From Sclerurus mexicanus (taxonomy: Eukaryota > Chordata > Aves > Passeriformes > Furnariidae): a stretch of DNA of 64,000 nt. Below are positions 61,391-64,000 of this stretch, one piece after another. Both the position numbers and the translations under genes were made by a program. The DNA lies in assembly GCA_013396755.1 (NCBI GenBank), contig VWZF01006901.1, forward strand, positions 1 through 64,000. Direction: 5' to 3'. The notes beneath the pieces were generated by a model, which worked only from the letters and a program-made list of their open reading frames with translations, ran no database searches and was not told where the DNA came from. The stretch's first letter is position 1. Each line of letters opens with the position of its first letter.

Positions 61391-64000
61391 GTGTCACCTG
61401 ACAAACTCTGTATGATTCCAGGTTGCTTTATTTTTGAATCTAATAAGTAGCAAATATGAATTGCCAATATCTGAGGAAACGAATGGTTGGTTTATATAAT
61501 TCTATGTTCTGCATTAAATACGGACCATCATTGGAGGGGAGGTCATAAAGCCCCCAGAATTTGCCCACAAAGAAGTTCTCCCCATCTGCAGACCTGGTTA
61601 CCATATGTTCTGCCATGGAGAAGCTAATTATGCACCCAAAACCCCAAATATCCTCTCACTTCACCAGAGGTAACCCCTGAAGCTCTGAGGGTACACCAGA
61701 GTCAGTCAGGAATTCTCAGATGGAAGAGATCTTTCTCAGAAAAAGCCAAATTGTTGGAACCAGAGTGTTTCTTGGAACCAGGCAGGTTTGGGGAGCCACC
61801 AGCAAAATGCAGGCAAAGGTTCCCCTGAAAACATGCACTCCTGCCAGTATGCTGTCACTCGCTTCACCTGGTGGGCTTCCAGCATCCACAGATTCAGGCC
61901 TTCTCCATCACTTGGACCACTTTGGAGCTGGATCCCTCGTGACCTTCAGCTCCAAGGATGCTTGCTTCGGGGTCATCAGTCCTAAGACTTACAAGGTCCT
62001 CATCACAAGGCTGGGAGCTGCAAAAGCCTGGTGCTCACAAAAACACAGCTCCCAGATGTGCAGCTGAGAATCCTGCGCACCTTGGCACCCCCGGCTTTGG
62101 TGGGGGGTGAGGAGGCTGAGTATCCTGGGAAAGGGGAAAGCTGGAAGCTTTCCTGTCAGGTTCATTAAACCAAATGCCGTGATTTCCCTCGCCAAACTTC
62201 CCTTCCAAGGCAAATTTTGAAATGTTTATTCTGAAACAGAAAAAGGGCAACCCCCCAGTTCCCTAAAGTAGTGCTATTCCAATTGTTTTGAACCTATCTG
62301 TGATCTTGGGTGTGATGGTGCACAGAAGCTTACAACAAATCCCAGATTTAGTCCTACTGGGATGTAACATTTGGCTTTTGGCGTAAGTGAGGAATTTCAT
62401 AAAAAGTAAATAAAATACTAAATATCTAGGCCAGGGCTAGGCTTAATTAGAGATTGCAGTATGTATCCAGGAGCTCAAGTACTTGTATTTCTGAGTGCCC
62501 CTTCCCCAAAGGGAAGTGATGGGGTAACTAACCACCCAAGTTTTCTGGCTGGGCAGGTGAAAAAAAAATTACTCTTAGAAGTTCAGTAACTGAACTAATT
62601 ACCTGCAAATGATTGCCTGGGGTTGGACCATTTATTATCTCATCAGCATTCAGTGCCACTTCCATAGGATGAAGGAGAAGGAAGAAGGAAAAAAAAAGCC
62701 CAGAAACATGAGAAGGAAAGCAGATAAAAGGACAGCAGTTAGAAGGAAAAAAAAATGCTTCTTAACTCTACTCTGTACTTTTCCTCTCTAATAGATCCCC
62801 CTCCCAATCCACCCTAAGTAGAGCAACTGTCATGTAATGAGTTCTGCAGGGATGGAGTATCAGCAGCATGCTCTGAGATATCTCACTTTGTGTTTGACTA
62901 GCTCCACAGATTCCCTAAACTTCTGGGAGCAGAAGAAGAAACAAGTGGAGATAATATCTTTTTCATGTATATATTTTACACACAGAGTGACAAAATTCCG
63001 ATCATCAGTACTTCTTCAGACCTTGTTGTAGCCATTGGCTGGAAGAATGGTTCGGGTTGACATGAAGTTTCCATCTAGACTCTAAGCAAGATGTGCTTTG
63101 GACACTGGTTTTGCTAACACAGAGGTCTGCTTCCTGGAACTGAAGATGCCTCCTGGAAGCACACCTGGGACATTTGGAAACTTGGAATGTCTGGGGTAGT
63201 CGCAACTGAAATCTTAACTCTGCTAACATAAGAGATATTAAATATTTTCCCTCCTTGCACTGGGTGTTTTACCTTGGAGAACTCCTTCCTCACATAAAGA
63301 TAGGATGCTGACTAACTGGAGACTGATGGGAAAGTGCCTCCAGCCATCAACTTGTGTGATTTCACTGTGAGATAGTGTGCTAACTCTCCTGGCAGCTGCT
63401 GTGGGTGTGCCTGCCTGCTCAGTAGCACTTTCCTGAGCTCTTTTTGCATGTTGTGCCATTCCAGGACCTTCTGCCCTTTCCTTTCGGTGAAGTTTTCTTT
63501 CTCTACATGCAGCAAGCTAAGGAAGCAATGGTTTGCATAGAAAACTTGGTGCTAGTAAGCTTGGCTATTACTCCCAGTACATATTTAAAAAATGAGAACA
63601 TCCTTCCAGTAATCCATGTTTGCATTAGATGGAAATGTTTTGGCTTTCCTCCTGTCCTTGAAAGCCCAGTGGTGTGATAGGAATTTGGGAAATGCAGGCC
63701 CTCAAAAGTAATGTAAAGAACAGATCCACCTATTCAAATGCAAGCTGCTACAGAGGAGAACAAGGAAATTATTTTCTCCACAAAAACAAAACCAACAAAA
63801 AAATCCAACAGAATAATTAAATGATTTAACTTTGGGCTGCATCCCACATTTTTTAGATTATTTGTCTGTCAAAATTTCTGGATTATATTATCTACAGAGT
63901 CTCTTGTCCTGCTGGAACACTCAGTGAAGAGAAACTGAAGGAATTTTCTGTCAAAAGGTTAGTTTCACACATGGGGCTGTCACTCCAGATTTTGTGGAAG

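Larger units (their letters stand above)
59601..64000. other. Non-coding unique DNA to the right edge
   Basis: No exon supported. The frames at 59854-60177 (107 codons) and 61720-62067 (115 codons) have no recognisable family and no convincing splice context. Simple features: A17 at 61258-61274, a perfect 14-base tandem duplication (TGATTTGTAAAGCA, 61363-61390) and A/C-rich sequence at about 63778-63810. Confidence 0.5.

Noticed and set aside
1..64000. Search for endogenous retrovirus or LTR pairs, DNA-transposon terminal repeats, CRISPR arrays, rRNA and small nuclear RNA genes
   Set aside because: None recognised by eye on either strand. Diverged solo LTRs could still be missed without a library search.

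Overview
This is vertebrate nuclear DNA and almost certainly from a bird, probably an oscine passerine. Three retroposon remnants carry that call: a CR1 LINE 3' fragment of about 780 bases (10471-11251, minus strand), a second short CR1 tail (27360-27510), and a tRNA-Ile-derived SINE with a CR1-like tail (about 3805-3945). The SINE has the architecture of the songbird family TguSINE1. The rest of the window is moderately AT-rich, CpG-poor and full of short lineage-decayed repeats, as expected for an avian intron or intergenic region.

No protein-coding gene can be supported with confidence. Open frames are short (the longest is 185 codons, 31882-32439), show no domain I recognise, and several are antisense shadows of CR1. 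The only strong gene-related signal is a dense CpG island cut by the left edge (1 to about 250). It is very probably the promoter and first exon of a gene, but its direction is undecided. If that gene reads rightward, the remaining 63 kb is a large first intron. If it reads leftward, the window is its upstream flank. Two weaker CpG- and GC-enriched islets lie at 26456-26965 and 57070-57660 and may be alternative promoters or regulatory elements.

Layout. 1-255: CpG island. 256-3700: unique AT-rich DNA with a small E-box palindrome. 3604-3945: an old palindromic repeat, a CR1 tail and the SINE. 3946-7889: unique DNA, simple T tracts and one old repeat. 7890-8600: ancient CR1-lineage reverse-transcriptase remnant. 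10471-11251: CR1. 11252-26450: unique DNA with relics of old palindromic repeats. 26456-26993: CpG islet followed by an 18-base G run. 27360-27510: CR1 tail. 27511-36420: unique DNA with AT-rich, transcription-factor-site-rich blocks. 36421-36582: tail of an ancient amniote repeat. 36583-57069: mostly unique DNA with MIR-like relics, microsatellites and an AT-rich block at 55260-55740. 57070-57660: CpG islet. 57661-64000: unique DNA with a MIR relic at 59511-59600.

Nothing suggests a CRISPR array, an operon, a functional RNA gene or an intact mobile element. I see no convincing new biological system. The items most worth testing are the two internal CpG islets, a possible 13-base microexon with strong splice signals near 32200, the inverted CR1/SINE pair near 3.8 kb, and the set of related palindromic ancient repeats.
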